Source: Planctomycetota bacterium (GTDB lineage Bacteria; Planctomycetota; Phycisphaerae; Phycisphaerales; SM1A02). Taken from it: 64,000 nt of DNA. Made by a program: the position numbers and the translations under genes. Positions 1 through 8,531 of this stretch are shown here, one piece after another. The stretch covers positions 1 to 64,000 of the forward strand of contig VGYB01000001.1 of the NCBI GenBank assembly GCA_016873115.1, written 5' to 3'. Each line of letters begins with the position of its first letter. Position 1 is the first letter of the stretch. The notes beneath the pieces are model-generated. The model did not search any database. It was not told the DNA's origin and saw only the letters and a list, made by a program, of their open reading frames with translations.

Positions 1-519
1 CGTGGCCGGCAGGAATCCGTAGCGCTCGCTGTCGCCGCCGACGAACGCGCTGTTCATGCCGAACGCGGGATAGAGGCTCGTGAAGTAGTAGAACTCGGCA
101 GGGTCGCCGTTCACCAGCTCCTCGAAAGTCTCGCTCGCGCCGCCGAGAAAGAGACCCCGCATGTCGAACGAGAGGTAGGGCGCGAGCCGCCACGGCCAGC
201 GGGCCGCGATCGTCGGTCCACCACCGAAGGCATCGGCAGGCATGTGTTCGTCGCTGGCCACCCACGCCGGCAAGCCGGTCTTGAAGCCCGGCAGAACCTG
301 CCCCTGCGCATCCGTGGCGTACCCCGTCCAGGCTGCAAAGATCGAGCGGCCCGAGGCCACCTCGCGTGATTTCCGGGCCACGGCCTGCACGGTCCTGATG
401 GCCGGGAGCAGCAGGGCCAGGATCAGGGCGAGGAGGCCGATCACGACGAGCAACTCCGTCAGCGAGAATCCTCTGGGATTCGCCGGGCGGAGGCTTGCTG
501 GGGATCGGGGAAACGCCAT
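1..519 (-). CDS. Prepilin-type exported protein, C-terminus beyond window
   Basis: The reverse strand is open from an ATG at 519 to the window edge (173 codons seen). The N-terminus has a class III signal: a short basic leader ending RG, then FSLTELLVV and a hydrophobic helix rich in Leu and Ile, as in pseudopilins cleaved by prepilin peptidase. The soluble part starts near residue 45, is rich in aromatic residues and Gly, and resembles planctomycete prepilin-like (DUF1559 / H-X9-DG type) proteins. That subfamily is not proven because the C-terminus is missing. It is divergent from the exported protein at 543, with only 23 bases between starts. It lies far from the pilus locus at 22-36 kb but would use the same peptidase. 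Confidence 0.8.
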   Translation of the reverse strand, partial: MAFPRSPASLRPANPRGFSLTELLVVIGLLALILALLLPAIRTVQAVARKSREVASGRSIFAAWTGYATDAQGQVLPGFKTGLPAWVASDEHMPADAFGGGPTIAARWPWRLAPYLSFDMRGLFLGGASETFEELVNGDPAEFYYFTSLYPAFGMNSAFVGGDSERYGFLPAT

Positions 520-542
520 GCTTCGTGCCTAGGCTCCATCGT

Positions 543-1586
543 ATGCCCCTGCGACCCACGACATGCATCGCGATCGCCCTTGCAGCCACGCTGCCCGCGG
601 TGTCGCCCACGCTTGCCCAGACGACCAACGGCACCTGGACCATGCCAACGCTCGACCGTTGGATGTATCCCTTCAACACCTCGCCCGGTTCGCGGCCGGT
701 CATCAGTGTCTTTGGCTCGGATGCCAACGACCCGAACACCTTCGACAGCCGCGATGGCCAGTTCCTTGTGGGGTGGTCGACGGCGGACCAGATCCCCACG
801 GGTACGCCAGCAGGATCCGTGACCCTGCAGGCCGCCTCGGTCGAGGTCGAGTTCGCCAATGACCTCCTCGTGCAGTACGACCCGACGCAGGATCCTTGGC
901 AGATCTTCGCGCCCACCGCGAGTCCCGACTGGCAGGCTGACAGCGATCCCGGCCAGAGCATCGAACTTCACGGCGCGGGTTTCCGCAACGGCTTCACGGC
1001 AGCGACCTTCCAGGAGTTCTCGCCCTTTGCCCCCGGCGGCACGAACCTCATGGCCCCCAGCGTGCGCTCGGCCTACGCCATGTCCTTCAACGCCGCAGGC
1101 CAGGCCATCGACATCAGCAACAACCCCCGCGAGCGATTCAATCCCAAGGCCTTCGCCATCGGACAGTGCGCCACGCTCCAGCCAGGCGACTTCATCCCCG
1201 TCGGCACGCGCATGAACTTCGATCTGGATGTCGACGATCCGAACATCCGCCAGTATGTGCTCGATGGTCTCGCCGCAGGCAAGTTGCTCTTCACGATCTC
1301 CAGCCTGAGCTTCGTGGTCCAGCAAGGTGGGAACTTTCCCGCGTTCTATGCCAAGGAGAATGCACTGGTGACCATCGGTGCAGCGACGGCCGCGCAGTTG
1401 CGGGTCACGGTGACGATCACGCCTGCGTGCGCACCGGCCGATCTTGACTGCAATCAACGCGTGGATGGTGCCGACCTGGGCCTGCTCCTGAGCAACTGGG
1501 GCGGCGCTGGGTCAGGCGACATCGATGGCAACGGACATATCGACGGCGCAGACCTGGGCACCCTGCTCAGTTCATGGACGGGCTGA
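543..1586 (+). CDS. Exported protein with C-terminal dockerin-like repeats
   Basis: A 347-residue protein. I chose the ATG at 543 because it begins a normal Sec signal peptide (MPLRPTTC, hydrophobic core, cleavage after TLAQ); an upstream in-frame TTG at 495 would add a non-signal extension. The body (residues 30-295) is not recognised. The last 50 residues hold two copies of a calcium-loop repeat (D-x-N/D-x-D-G followed by GADLGxLLSxW), like dockerin type I modules. Similar tails occur on the proteins at 19030 and 21174. In planctomycetes such tails are common and their partner is unknown. The protein is secreted or surface located; no enzymatic motif is visible. Confidence 0.8.
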   Translation: MPLRPTTCIAIALAATLPAVSPTLAQTTNGTWTMPTLDRWMYPFNTSPGSRPVISVFGSDANDPNTFDSRDGQFLVGWSTADQIPTGTPAGSVTLQAASVEVEFANDLLVQYDPTQDPWQIFAPTASPDWQADSDPGQSIELHGAGFRNGFTAATFQEFSPFAPGGTNLMAPSVRSAYAMSFNAAGQAIDISNNPRERFNPKAFAIGQCATLQPGDFIPVGTRMNFDLDVDDPNIRQYVLDGLAAGKLLFTISSLSFVVQQGGNFPAFYAKENALVTIGAATAAQLRVTVTITPACAPADLDCNQRVDGADLGLLLSNWGGAGSGDIDGNGHIDGADLGTLLSSWTG

Positions 1587-1641
1587 GGGCTCCGCAAGGG
1601 CGCAGCACAGCCACATCCGGAACCACCCGGAACCCGTCCAC

Positions 1642-1860
1642 TCAGCCGCAGATCGATTCAAGGATGGCCAGCCGCGCGGCCGCGATGCGCTCCCGAACCC
1701 CGGCAAGCACACCTTCGACCGTCTGGGGTTGGGTCTCCATCAGGTCGGCGATCTCACTGGCGGTCAACCCCTCACCGTAATGCAGCGACAGAACCAGACG
1801 CTCACTCGCTGAAAGCGTCTGGGCAATCATCTTCACGGTCGGTCCGTCTTCGTCGAACAT
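1642..1860 (-). CDS. Small sigma-70 region 4-like helix-turn-helix protein
   Basis: A 72-residue protein. The segment from about residue 13 (LSASERLVLSLHYGEGLTA) through SEIADLMETQPQTVEGVL matches the helix-turn-helix of sigma-70 region 4, and region 2 is absent. I chose the ATG at 1860 because GGAGAG sits eight bases upstream; the open frame extends to 1956 but lacks a comparable site there. With only region 4 it cannot act as a normal sigma factor, so it may be a small regulator or a protein interacting with core polymerase. It lies on the same strand downstream of the HD-GYP gene, with about 120 bases between them. Confidence 0.65.
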   Translation of the reverse strand: MFDEDGPTVKMIAQTLSASERLVLSLHYGEGLTASEIADLMETQPQTVEGVLAGVRERIAAARLAILESICG

Positions 1861-1983
1861 TCGTGCTCTCCATGCACTGCTTCCCTCCCGAACCCGCGAC
1901 GAGCTCACGCGCACATCCTTGCACGACTCAGGGAAGATAACACAAGTTTGGATCATGGGGGCGTTCCCTCCTTGGGAATTCGG

Positions 1984-2580
1984 TCAGGCGGCGGCGTCAA
2001 GCTGGATATCGAGGAATGCCTCGGCAAGTTCAGGGTCGAACTGCGTGCCCCGGCAGCGCTTGACCTCTTGGAGCGCCTCGGCTGCACCCATGGCCTTGCG
2101 GTAGGCCCGGTCGCTGGTCATGGCGTCGAAGCTGTCGACGATCGCCAGGATGCGTCCGTCCACCGGAATCGAGTCGCCGGCACGCATGAACGGATACCCC
2201 ATCCCGTCCCAGCGCTCATGGTGGCTCAAGACGCCCTCGAGTGCATCAGCCACTTCCTCGAAGCGCTGCAGCAGCCGATGCCCGATCAACGGGTGACGGC
2301 GAATCTGCTGGAATTCAAGCTGATCCAGGGGGCCCCGCTTGTTCAACACGGCTTCGCTCACCCCGACCTTGCCCACATCGTGCAGCAGGCCAGCCAACCG
2401 GATGCGGGCGCACGAGGCATCGTCGAGGCCGACATGCCGAGCGAGCGACACGGCCAGATCCGACACGCGTGAGCAGTGCCCACGCACGCCACGGTCCTTG
2501 GCATGGATCAGTCCAGTCAGGAAGGTCACGGTCCCGGCCACGGAGTGGGCCAGGGCCTCTGGTCGCGTCTTGAACATCAT
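1984..2580 (-). CDS. HD-GYP domain phosphodiesterase
   Basis: A 198-residue protein made almost entirely of an HD-GYP domain, the family that hydrolyses cyclic di-GMP or related cyclic dinucleotides. The metal-binding HD pair is in LLHDVGKVG (about residue 67). The second His motif is in HRLL, the HHE motif is in SHHERWDGMGYP (about 119-130), and the downstream D is in VDSFDAMTSDR. No sensory, receiver or membrane segment is present, so input must come from a partner. AAGGA lies five bases before the ATG. The presence of c-di-GMP turnover fits the pilus locus at 22-36 kb, but no direct link is visible. Confidence 0.85.
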   Translation of the reverse strand: MMFKTRPEALAHSVAGTVTFLTGLIHAKDRGVRGHCSRVSDLAVSLARHVGLDDASCARIRLAGLLHDVGKVGVSEAVLNKRGPLDQLEFQQIRRHPLIGHRLLQRFEEVADALEGVLSHHERWDGMGYPFMRAGDSIPVDGRILAIVDSFDAMTSDRAYRKAMGAAEALQEVKRCRGTQFDPELAEAFLDIQLDAAA

Positions 2581-2693
2581 CAGGTTCCTTTCGGCCCCCC
2601 TGCTTCGGCCGCCCCGGGGGGCGACTTTCGGCCGTTTGGCGAATTCTGGAGGGAAATCCGGGCCCGGCTCCGCGCTACCTTTCCCCCGCAGCC

Positions 2694-3410
2694 ATGCGTC
2701 TGGCCCCCTTTACCGCCCTCCGGGCCTCCCAGCACCATGTGACGGCGGTCTCCTGCCCGCCGGCCGACCTCCTTGCCGCGAGCGAGGCCGTCGATCTGGC
2801 GCGCGCCAAGGCCCGCTCGATCGTGGGCGTGCTGCGCCACCAAGAGGTCGTTGGCACCATCGAGGGCATCAGGCCAAGCCCCGCTTCCCACCTGGTCGGC
2901 TTGATCGAAGGCGGCTCCATGATCCAGGAGACCGAACCGTGGCTGTACGCCTACCGCCTCTCGGGGCACGGGCTCAAGGCCACAGGCATCATCGGCCGGC
3001 TGGACGAGGCCGTGCCTGCGGGTACGGCCCCCGAGGATCCCACGGGCGAACGCCACGCGTCCCATCCGGCGCACATCGGTGCCACGCTCGAACTCACGCG
3101 CCTGGTCATCGGGACCTGGGCACCCATGGTGCCCACACTGCTCCTGGACCTCAATGAGCGCCCGCTCTACCACTTCCTCGAGAAGGACACCGGGCTCACG
3201 CACAGCATCTGGTCGCTGCGCCAACCCCTGCCATACCTCAAGTACCTCGCGCCGATCCCGTGGCGCCTGGCACGCACAGCGCATGGAGGAGCGAGCCACG
3301 AACCGGTCCTGGCGTGCGTCTTCGGTGCCGATGAGTGGGCCATTGGCGCGGCACCGCAACTGCGGCTGCGCAGTGGCGTCATCGGCCTTGCGTGCGAGCG
3401 CACCCATTGA
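2694..3410 (+). CDS. Short DUF1015-like protein next to serA
   Basis: A 238-residue cytoplasmic protein. The opening (RLAPFTALRAS) and the central strand (LYAYRLSGHGLKATGIIGRL) resemble the DUF1015 family, usually about 400 residues and of unknown biochemical role. The family often sits beside serA and serC in Bacteroidetes and other lineages, which supports the call. Compared with that family this copy lacks roughly the last third. It ends 34 bases before serA on the same strand, so the three genes probably form one serine-biosynthesis operon. The family call rests on motif memory and is moderate. Confidence 0.55.
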   Translation: MRLAPFTALRASQHHVTAVSCPPADLLAASEAVDLARAKARSIVGVLRHQEVVGTIEGIRPSPASHLVGLIEGGSMIQETEPWLYAYRLSGHGLKATGIIGRLDEAVPAGTAPEDPTGERHASHPAHIGATLELTRLVIGTWAPMVPTLLLDLNERPLYHFLEKDTGLTHSIWSLRQPLPYLKYLAPIPWRLARTAHGGASHEPVLACVFGADEWAIGAAPQLRLRSGVIGLACERTH

Positions 3411-3444
3411 TGGGCGGGCACCCGCTGCGGCTACACTTTCCATC

Positions 3445-4710
3445 ATGGGATCCAAGCCCCAACCGCAATCCCCGTCCATCGATGAACGCATCTCCCGCGT
3501 GCTCGTGATCGATGCGTTCGCCTCGACCGGTGCCGAGGCGCTGCGGCATCTGGGCTGCGATGTGATCCACAACCCCCATCTTGATGCCGACGGTCTGGTG
3601 CAGGCTTGCAGCGACCTCTCGCCTGATGTGCTTGTGGTTCGCGACACACTGGTCCCTGCCGCCGTCTTTGAGGCGTGCCCCACGCTTGGCTTGGTCGTGC
3701 GCAGCGGTTCCGGCACCGAATCGATCGATGTCGAGGCCGCCAACCGTCTTGGCGTGCTGGTGGCGAATTGCCCAGCACGCGGCGCGATCGCCGCTGCGGA
3801 ACTGACCTGGGGACTCATCCTCGCTGCCGATCGACAGATCCCCGCGCAAACCATCGATCTCCAAGCCGGGCACTGGCGCCACAGCCACTATGCCTCGGCC
3901 TCCGGGCTTGCCGGGCGCACCCTGGGCGTGATCGGCCTCGGGCCGGTCGGGCAGGAAGTCGCGCGTCGGGGCCTGGCCTTCGGCATGCACGTGATCGCCT
4001 GGAGCAGGAACATCACTGAAGCGCGTTGCGATGCCTTGGGCATCGACCTCTGCGCCAACCTGGTGAACCTCGCCAAGCTCAGCGATGTCGTCAGCGTCAA
4101 TGTCCCGCAGAGCGCCGAGACCGCCGACATGGTCGGTGAGAAGTTCTTCTCCGCAATGCGGCCGGGGGCAATCATCGTCAACACCTCCAGGCCGGGGGCG
4201 ATCGACGAGTCCGCCCTCCTCAAGGCCGTGCGCTCGAAAGGCATCCGCGTCGCGAGCGATTCATGGGACGACGCCCCCGACGCCATGGACGGCACCTTCG
4301 CCAGCCCGCTCGGCCGCGAACCTGGCGTGATCGGCACGCACGGCATCGCCGCCTGCACCGAGCAGGCCATGGCGGCGATTGCCGACGAAGTCGTGCGCAT
4401 CGTGTCGGCGTGGATCAACGATTTTGACATGCCCGGCTGCGTGAACATCGCGCACTCGACCGGAGCGAGCACGGTGCTCTGCGTGCGCCACCTCAATGTT
4501 CCCGGCGTCTTCGCCCAGGTCTTTGCGGTCCTCGGCAACGCCAAGATCAATGTCGAAGAGATGGACAACATCATCTACGAAGGCGGGCATGCGGCGGTCG
4601 CGCGCATGCAGCTCTCGCGGCGCCCGAGCGTCGAGGACCTTGCCGCGCTGCGGGCATGCACCGCCGTGCTGGCCGTGAATGTCAACACCCTTCGAGGACC
4701 ACGACCATGA
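3445..4710 (+). CDS. serA: D-3-phosphoglycerate dehydrogenase-like, with C-terminal ACT domain
   Basis: A 421-residue 2-hydroxyacid dehydrogenase expected to oxidise 3-phosphoglycerate to 3-phosphohydroxypyruvate, the first step of serine synthesis. The Rossmann motif GLGPVGQE is near residue 167, the substrate Arg is in NTSRPGAIDESAL, and the catalytic His is in GTHGIAACTEQ. The C-terminal 75 residues (HLNVPGVFAQVFAVLG) look like an ACT regulatory domain. Two oddities: the usual catalytic Glu about 29 residues after the Arg is not at its place (the sequence reads ASDSWDDAPDAM), and the Asp that normally binds the NAD ribose is replaced by WSR, a pattern seen in NADPH-using relatives. I chose the ATG at 3445; the frame is open upstream only because it shadows the preceding gene. 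serC overlaps its stop by ATGA. Confidence 0.85.
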   Translation: MGSKPQPQSPSIDERISRVLVIDAFASTGAEALRHLGCDVIHNPHLDADGLVQACSDLSPDVLVVRDTLVPAAVFEACPTLGLVVRSGSGTESIDVEAANRLGVLVANCPARGAIAAAELTWGLILAADRQIPAQTIDLQAGHWRHSHYASASGLAGRTLGVIGLGPVGQEVARRGLAFGMHVIAWSRNITEARCDALGIDLCANLVNLAKLSDVVSVNVPQSAETADMVGEKFFSAMRPGAIIVNTSRPGAIDESALLKAVRSKGIRVASDSWDDAPDAMDGTFASPLGREPGVIGTHGIAACTEQAMAAIADEVVRIVSAWINDFDMPGCVNIAHSTGASTVLCVRHLNVPGVFAQVFAVLGNAKINVEEMDNIIYEGGHAAVARMQLSRRPSVEDLAALRACTAVLAVNVNTLRGPRP

Positions 4711-5849
4711 CCGCTGCCCCCTCCATGAGCAGCTGCGTGCGCCCGACACCGAGCGGACGCGTCTACAACTTCAGCGCCGGCCCCGCCGGCATGCCCGAGC
4801 CCGTGCTGCGCCAGCTGCAGGAGGACCTGTGGGACCTGCGCGGCAGCGGCATCGGCATCATGGAGCATTCGCACCGAGGCAAGGTGTATGACGAGATCAA
4901 TGCCGAGGCGCACGAGTGGTGCCGCAAGGCTGGCCGCGTCCCTGCCGACTGGGACGTCATCCTCATGCCGGGCGGCGCGACGGTGCAGCAGGCGTACCTG
5001 CCCTTCAACTTCCTGCCCGCTGGCCGCACGGCGGACTATCCCGACACCGGCATCTGGACCACGAAGGCCATCGGCGAGGGCCGCAAGGCCGCCGCGATAG
5101 TGGGCGCACACATCCATGTGGCGTTCGAGGGTTCGCGCCTGAAGTACACGCGCGTGCCCAAGGACGGCGAGATGAGCCAGACCCCCAACGCCGCATACCT
5201 CCACTACTGCTCGAACAACACGGTCTTCGGCACGCGGTACCCCACGACGCCGGTCACGACGGTGCCGCTGGTGTGCGATGCGAGCAGCGAGTACTTCGCG
5301 CGCCCGGTCGACTGGAGCCGTCATGTGATGCTGTACGGCGGCGGGCAGAAAAACCTGGGGCCATCGGGCATCAGCCTGGTCCTGGTGAAGAAGGACTTCT
5401 TGGCCACCGCGAATCCAGCGCTCCCGACGATGATGAGTTTCGCGGCGCACGCCGCCGGCGAGAGCCGGCTGAACACCCCGCCCACCTTCGGTGTCCACGC
5501 GATGGGCCTGATGTTCCGCTGGATCGCGGCGCAGGGCGGCCCGGAGGCGCTCGAGCGCGCGGCGATCGACAAGAGCAACCTGCTCTACGACGCGATCGAC
5601 GCGAGCAACGGCTTCTACACCGGCCGCGCCGAGCGCTGGTGCCGTTCGCTCATGAATGTCTGCTTCCGGCTCGCGACGCCCGAACTCGATGCGCGCTTCG
5701 TCGCCGAAGCCGCCGCGCAGGGCATGGACGGCCTGACCGGCCACCGCGACGCAGGCGGCATCCGCGCGAGCATCTACAGCGCGTTCCCCCGCGAGGGCTG
5801 CGTGGCGCTCGCGCAGTTCATGCGCGACTTCGCCAGCCGCAACGCCTGA
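4707..5849 (+). CDS. serC: Phosphoserine aminotransferase
   Basis: A 380-residue PLP enzyme converting 3-phosphohydroxypyruvate and glutamate to phosphoserine, the second step of serine synthesis. The start of the fold is typical (YNFSAGPAGMPEPVLRQ), followed by GSGIGIMEHSHRGK, and the Schiff-base Lys lies in GGGQKNLGPSG. The ending (RASIYSAFPREGCVALAQFM) is also family-typical. The ATG overlaps the serA stop as ATGA, so translation is coupled and this start is preferred to in-frame codons further upstream. Its stop and that of the opposing DUF1080 gene are four bases apart and lie inside a 12-base palindrome (5846-5857). Confidence 0.95.
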   Translation: MTAAPSMSSCVRPTPSGRVYNFSAGPAGMPEPVLRQLQEDLWDLRGSGIGIMEHSHRGKVYDEINAEAHEWCRKAGRVPADWDVILMPGGATVQQAYLPFNFLPAGRTADYPDTGIWTTKAIGEGRKAAAIVGAHIHVAFEGSRLKYTRVPKDGEMSQTPNAAYLHYCSNNTVFGTRYPTTPVTTVPLVCDASSEYFARPVDWSRHVMLYGGGQKNLGPSGISLVLVKKDFLATANPALPTMMSFAAHAAGESRLNTPPTFGVHAMGLMFRWIAAQGGPEALERAAIDKSNLLYDAIDASNGFYTGRAERWCRSLMNVCFRLATPELDARFVAEAAAQGMDGLTGHRDAGGIRASIYSAFPREGCVALAQFMRDFASRNA

Positions 5850-5853
5850 GCGC

Positions 5854-6537
5854 TCAGCGCAGTTTCTTCAGGCGGATGTTGCGGAACTCGATGAACGCGC
5901 CCTCGCTCTGGAGCGCGATCCATCCCGGCACGACCTTGCAGTCGGTGGCCACATTCTGCAGCAGTCCGTTGACCCAGAGCTCCAGCCGTCCCCCATCGAC
6001 CAGGATGCGGTAACGGTTCCACTCGCCCAGCGGCTTCTCGTTGGTGGCGTGTTCCTTGCGCGTGTGCCGTCCGTTGGTGCGGTCCGCTTCGGCCTTCATC
6101 GGGAAGTCACCGATGTTCCAGATGTCGCCCGCATTCTCGCTGTGGAGCTGCGCTTCCATGCTGTTGGGCCACACCATGTCCTCACCGATCGTGCGCAGGA
6201 GCACGCCGCTGTTGCCGGCGCCCTTCTTCGGGTCGAAGCGCCACTCAAGCTCGAGCTCGAAGCTCTCGTACTTCTCCGTGGTCCGGATGTAGCCGATGGG
6301 TTTGCCGGCGCACTTGAGGCAGCCGTCCGCCACGCTCCAGACCGACATCTGGTCCTTGCCCTTCAGGTCGGGCACGAAGGCCGTCCAGCCGGTCGTGTCC
6401 TTGCCGTTGAAGAGCATGGTCCACTCGGCAGCGGGCTCCGCGGCCTGCGTTGCCTTGGCAGCATCGTCCGAAGCGGTCATCGCCACGCCGCCGGCAAGGC
6501 CGGCCAGCACGAGGGTCGCGAGAAGGGTCATCTTCAT
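5854..6537 (-). CDS. Exported DUF1080 (3-keto-disaccharide hydrolase type) protein
   Basis: A 227-residue protein with a Sec signal peptide (MKMTLLATLVLAGLAGGVAM) and one DUF1080 domain. Visible family marks are WTMLFNGKDTTGW, then FELELEWRFDP, NSGVLLR and the closing IEFRNIRLKKL. DUF1080 is a concanavalin-like jelly roll; some members hydrolyse 3-keto-glycosides, and planctomycetes carry many paralogues. The substrate here is unknown. The ATG at 6537 is preferred because it starts the signal peptide. It lies 98 bases downstream of the flavin-reductase gene on the same strand. A second DUF1080 protein is encoded at 7770. Confidence 0.85.
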   Translation of the reverse strand: MKMTLLATLVLAGLAGGVAMTASDDAAKATQAAEPAAEWTMLFNGKDTTGWTAFVPDLKGKDQMSVWSVADGCLKCAGKPIGYIRTTEKYESFELELEWRFDPKKGAGNSGVLLRTIGEDMVWPNSMEAQLHSENAGDIWNIGDFPMKAEADRTNGRHTRKEHATNEKPLGEWNRYRILVDGGRLELWVNGLLQNVATDCKVVPGWIALQSEGAFIEFRNIRLKKLR

Positions 6538-6635
6538 GCCGCGCACGATACCGCTGGACCGACACGAAGGTCGACAGCACCACACCCCCGACGCTTGGCC
6601 AAGACCGTCGGCCGGGAGGCAGGATTGCTGCAACC

Positions 6636-7283
6636 TCACGAACCCTCGATCGCCGCGCGGCCCCACGGCAGGTCGAAGCGATCGCGCGTGGTGCAATAGC
6701 CCAGCCCGGCCATGCGCCCGACCAGATCAAGGCGCGCCGGATCGAGCCGCCCGCGTGCATCGATCGCCTCGTCATCGACATGGACGAGCTCGACCGCACC
6801 GAGCACGAGGTTGCCGCCCGAGGGTGCGCCGGGATTCGTGCGGATGACCTGCAGCGTGCGGCACTCGAACGCGATCGGGCTCTCGGCCACGCGCGGTGCG
6901 CGCACCCGGACTCCTGGCACGGGCGTCAGCCCGGCAAGCTCGAACTCACTCTGACCGTAGGCAAGACCCTCGCCGGCCGCGACGACCTGCCTGATGATTC
7001 GGTGCGGCGCCACGCTCACCGTGAACTCGCCGCTGCCGCCCTCGGCGATGGGCTTTGCATTGCGCAGCGTGTCCTTCTCGGCGCCCGCCTCGTCGTTGGC
7101 CGGACAGAAGCAGAGCGTCATCGGATTGCTGCCGACCCCGCAGAAGAACGAGAACGGCGCGAGATTGACGCTGCTGCCATCCGGCGCGCGCGTACCCACG
7201 ACCGCGATCGGCCGGGGCATGATCGCACCGATCATGAACTTGTAGAGGCGCTCGGCATCGAACGCAGCTGGGTCGAACTGCAT
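6636..7283 (-). CDS. Flavin reductase-fold (FMN-binding split barrel) protein
   Basis: A 215-residue protein of the flavin reductase-like / DIM6-NTAB family, which binds FMN and often reduces flavin for partner oxygenases. The hallmark N-terminus is visible: MPRPIAVVGTRAPDGSSVNLAPFSFF, in which the NLAPFSFF segment contacts flavin, followed by NPMTLCFCP. The partner is unknown and no oxygenase is adjacent. I chose the ATG at 7283; a GTG at 7289 would add two residues, and neither has a clear ribosome-binding site. It sits nine bases after the phosphatase gene, so the two are probably co-transcribed. Confidence 0.8.
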   Translation of the reverse strand: MQFDPAAFDAERLYKFMIGAIMPRPIAVVGTRAPDGSSVNLAPFSFFCGVGSNPMTLCFCPANDEAGAEKDTLRNAKPIAEGGSGEFTVSVAPHRIIRQVVAAGEGLAYGQSEFELAGLTPVPGVRVRAPRVAESPIAFECRTLQVIRTNPGAPSGGNLVLGAVELVHVDDEAIDARGRLDPARLDLVGRMAGLGYCTTRDRFDLPWGRAAIEGS

Positions 7284-7292
7284 GCCCACAGG

Positions 7293-7763
7293 CTACGCGC
7301 CAAGACGGTCGGCGAGCCGACGCACCGCAACCTCCAGATCATCGAACATCCGCGTGAAGCCCTCACGGCCACCGTAGTAGGGATCCTCAAGATCATCACG
7401 CGGCTGGTCATGGTGATGCAGGATCAGCACGAGCCGCTCCGCCGGAGCACCGGCTGCCAGGAGCGCCGACCGGTGGCTCGCGTCCATGCAGACGATCCAC
7501 TCGAAGTCCGTGTGGTCGGTCTCACGGACCTGGCGCGCGAGGCTCGGCACGGGAATCCCCCGCCGTGCGGCTTCGTCCAGCGTCCGGCGGTCCGCACGCT
7601 CGCCAGCGTGCCAGCCGCCGGTCCCGGCGGAATCGACACGAAAGCGATGGCCGCTCCCCCGACGCTCGAGTTCGCGCAGGAAGATCGCCTCGGCCGCCGG
7701 GCTGCGACAGATGTTGCCGGTGCACACGAAGAGGACGCCGACGCGCCCGTCCATCGAACCCAT
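7293..7763 (-). CDS. Low-molecular-weight protein tyrosine phosphatase
   Basis: A 156-residue cytoplasmic phosphatase. The P-loop VCTGNICRSP (about residues 13-22) carries the nucleophilic Cys and the phosphate-binding Arg, and the general acid Asp is in LEDPYYGG near residue 127. Length and order match the LMW-PTP family, which removes phosphate from tyrosine residues, often on exopolysaccharide kinases. No tyrosine kinase or polysaccharide gene is nearby, so the substrate is unknown. It starts six bases after the stop of the upstream DUF1080 gene. A second ATG three codons in (7754) is a possible start. Confidence 0.9.
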   Translation of the reverse strand: MGSMDGRVGVLFVCTGNICRSPAAEAIFLRELERRGSGHRFRVDSAGTGGWHAGERADRRTLDEAARRGIPVPSLARQVRETDHTDFEWIVCMDASHRSALLAAGAPAERLVLILHHHDQPRDDLEDPYYGGREGFTRMFDDLEVAVRRLADRLGA

Positions 7764-7769
7764 CGCGGC

Positions 7770-8531
7770 TCACTCGGCCTTCTGCGGCTCGGGAAGGCGA
7801 CGCACCCAGATGTTGCGGAACCGCAGCGGATCGCCGTGATCCTGCAGGCGGATCGGGAGTTCGGCGGCATGCGCGCTGTACTTGGCACGCGCGCCATGCG
7901 CGGTCGAACCGAGCAGCGCCACATGATCCTGCACGAGCACGCCATTCATGATGAGCGTGAGGTACGCAGGCGTGACCAGCTTGCCATCCTTGTCGAAACG
8001 CGGTGCGCGGAAGACGATGTCATAGACATTCCACTCACCCTGCGGTCGGCAGGCGTTCACCATCGGCGGGTGCTGGCCGTAGCACGAGCCCGCCATGCCG
8101 TCGGCGTAGGTCACGTTGCTGTGCGAGTTGAGGATCTGCACCTCGTACTGGTTCATGAAGAAGACGCCGCTGTTGCAGCCGCCCTGCCCCTTGCACTGGC
8201 GATCGGCGGGCACCATGAACTCCAGGTGCATCTGGCAGTCGCCGAAGGAATCCTTGGTGGTGATGTCACCCGAACCCGGCTTGACGGCCAGTTCGCCATG
8301 CTCGATCGTCCACGCGCAGGCCTTGCCGCCACTGGACCATTTATCGGACGACTTGCCGTCGAACAGCGCCACGGCGTCGCTCGGGGCCGTCGAACCCTGA
8401 AGGGCGCCAGGCGACACGGCCGCAGGCTGGGGGCGCTCCATGTCGTGGACCTTGTACTTGAAGCCATCCTGCGCGGCGGTGGCGGCAACGAGTCCTGCGA
8501 CGAGGCACGAGAGGGCGATGGCGTGGTGCAT
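7770..8531 (-). CDS. Exported DUF1080 protein
   Basis: A 253-residue protein with a short Sec signal (MHHAIALSCLVAGLVAATAAQ) and a DUF1080 jelly-roll domain: VALFDGKSSDKW, then DCQMHLEFMVP, NSGVFFMNQYEVQIL, WNVYDIVFRAPRF and the closing LRFRNIWVRRL. It belongs to a different subtype from the protein at 5854 because it carries a Cys-rich insertion (RQCKGQGGCNSG and GSCYGQHPPMVNACRP) that could form disulfides outside the cytoplasm. It is the first gene of a minus-strand group running to 5854. The substrate is unknown. Confidence 0.85.
   Translation of the reverse strand: MHHAIALSCLVAGLVAATAAQDGFKYKVHDMERPQPAAVSPGALQGSTAPSDAVALFDGKSSDKWSSGGKACAWTIEHGELAVKPGSGDITTKDSFGDCQMHLEFMVPADRQCKGQGGCNSGVFFMNQYEVQILNSHSNVTYADGMAGSCYGQHPPMVNACRPQGEWNVYDIVFRAPRFDKDGKLVTPAYLTLIMNGVLVQDHVALLGSTAHGARAKYSAHAAELPIRLQDHGDPLRFRNIWVRRLPEPQKAE

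Noticed and set aside
3079-3444. N-terminal extension of SerA by 122 residues
   Set aside because: The extra codons only shadow the DUF1015-like gene in another frame, and SerA homologues begin near the ATG at 3445.
5846-5857. 12-base palindrome holding both stop codons of serC and the DUF1080 gene
   Set aside because: It has no loop for a hairpin and no U-run; two convergent TGA codons around GCGC produce it by themselves.
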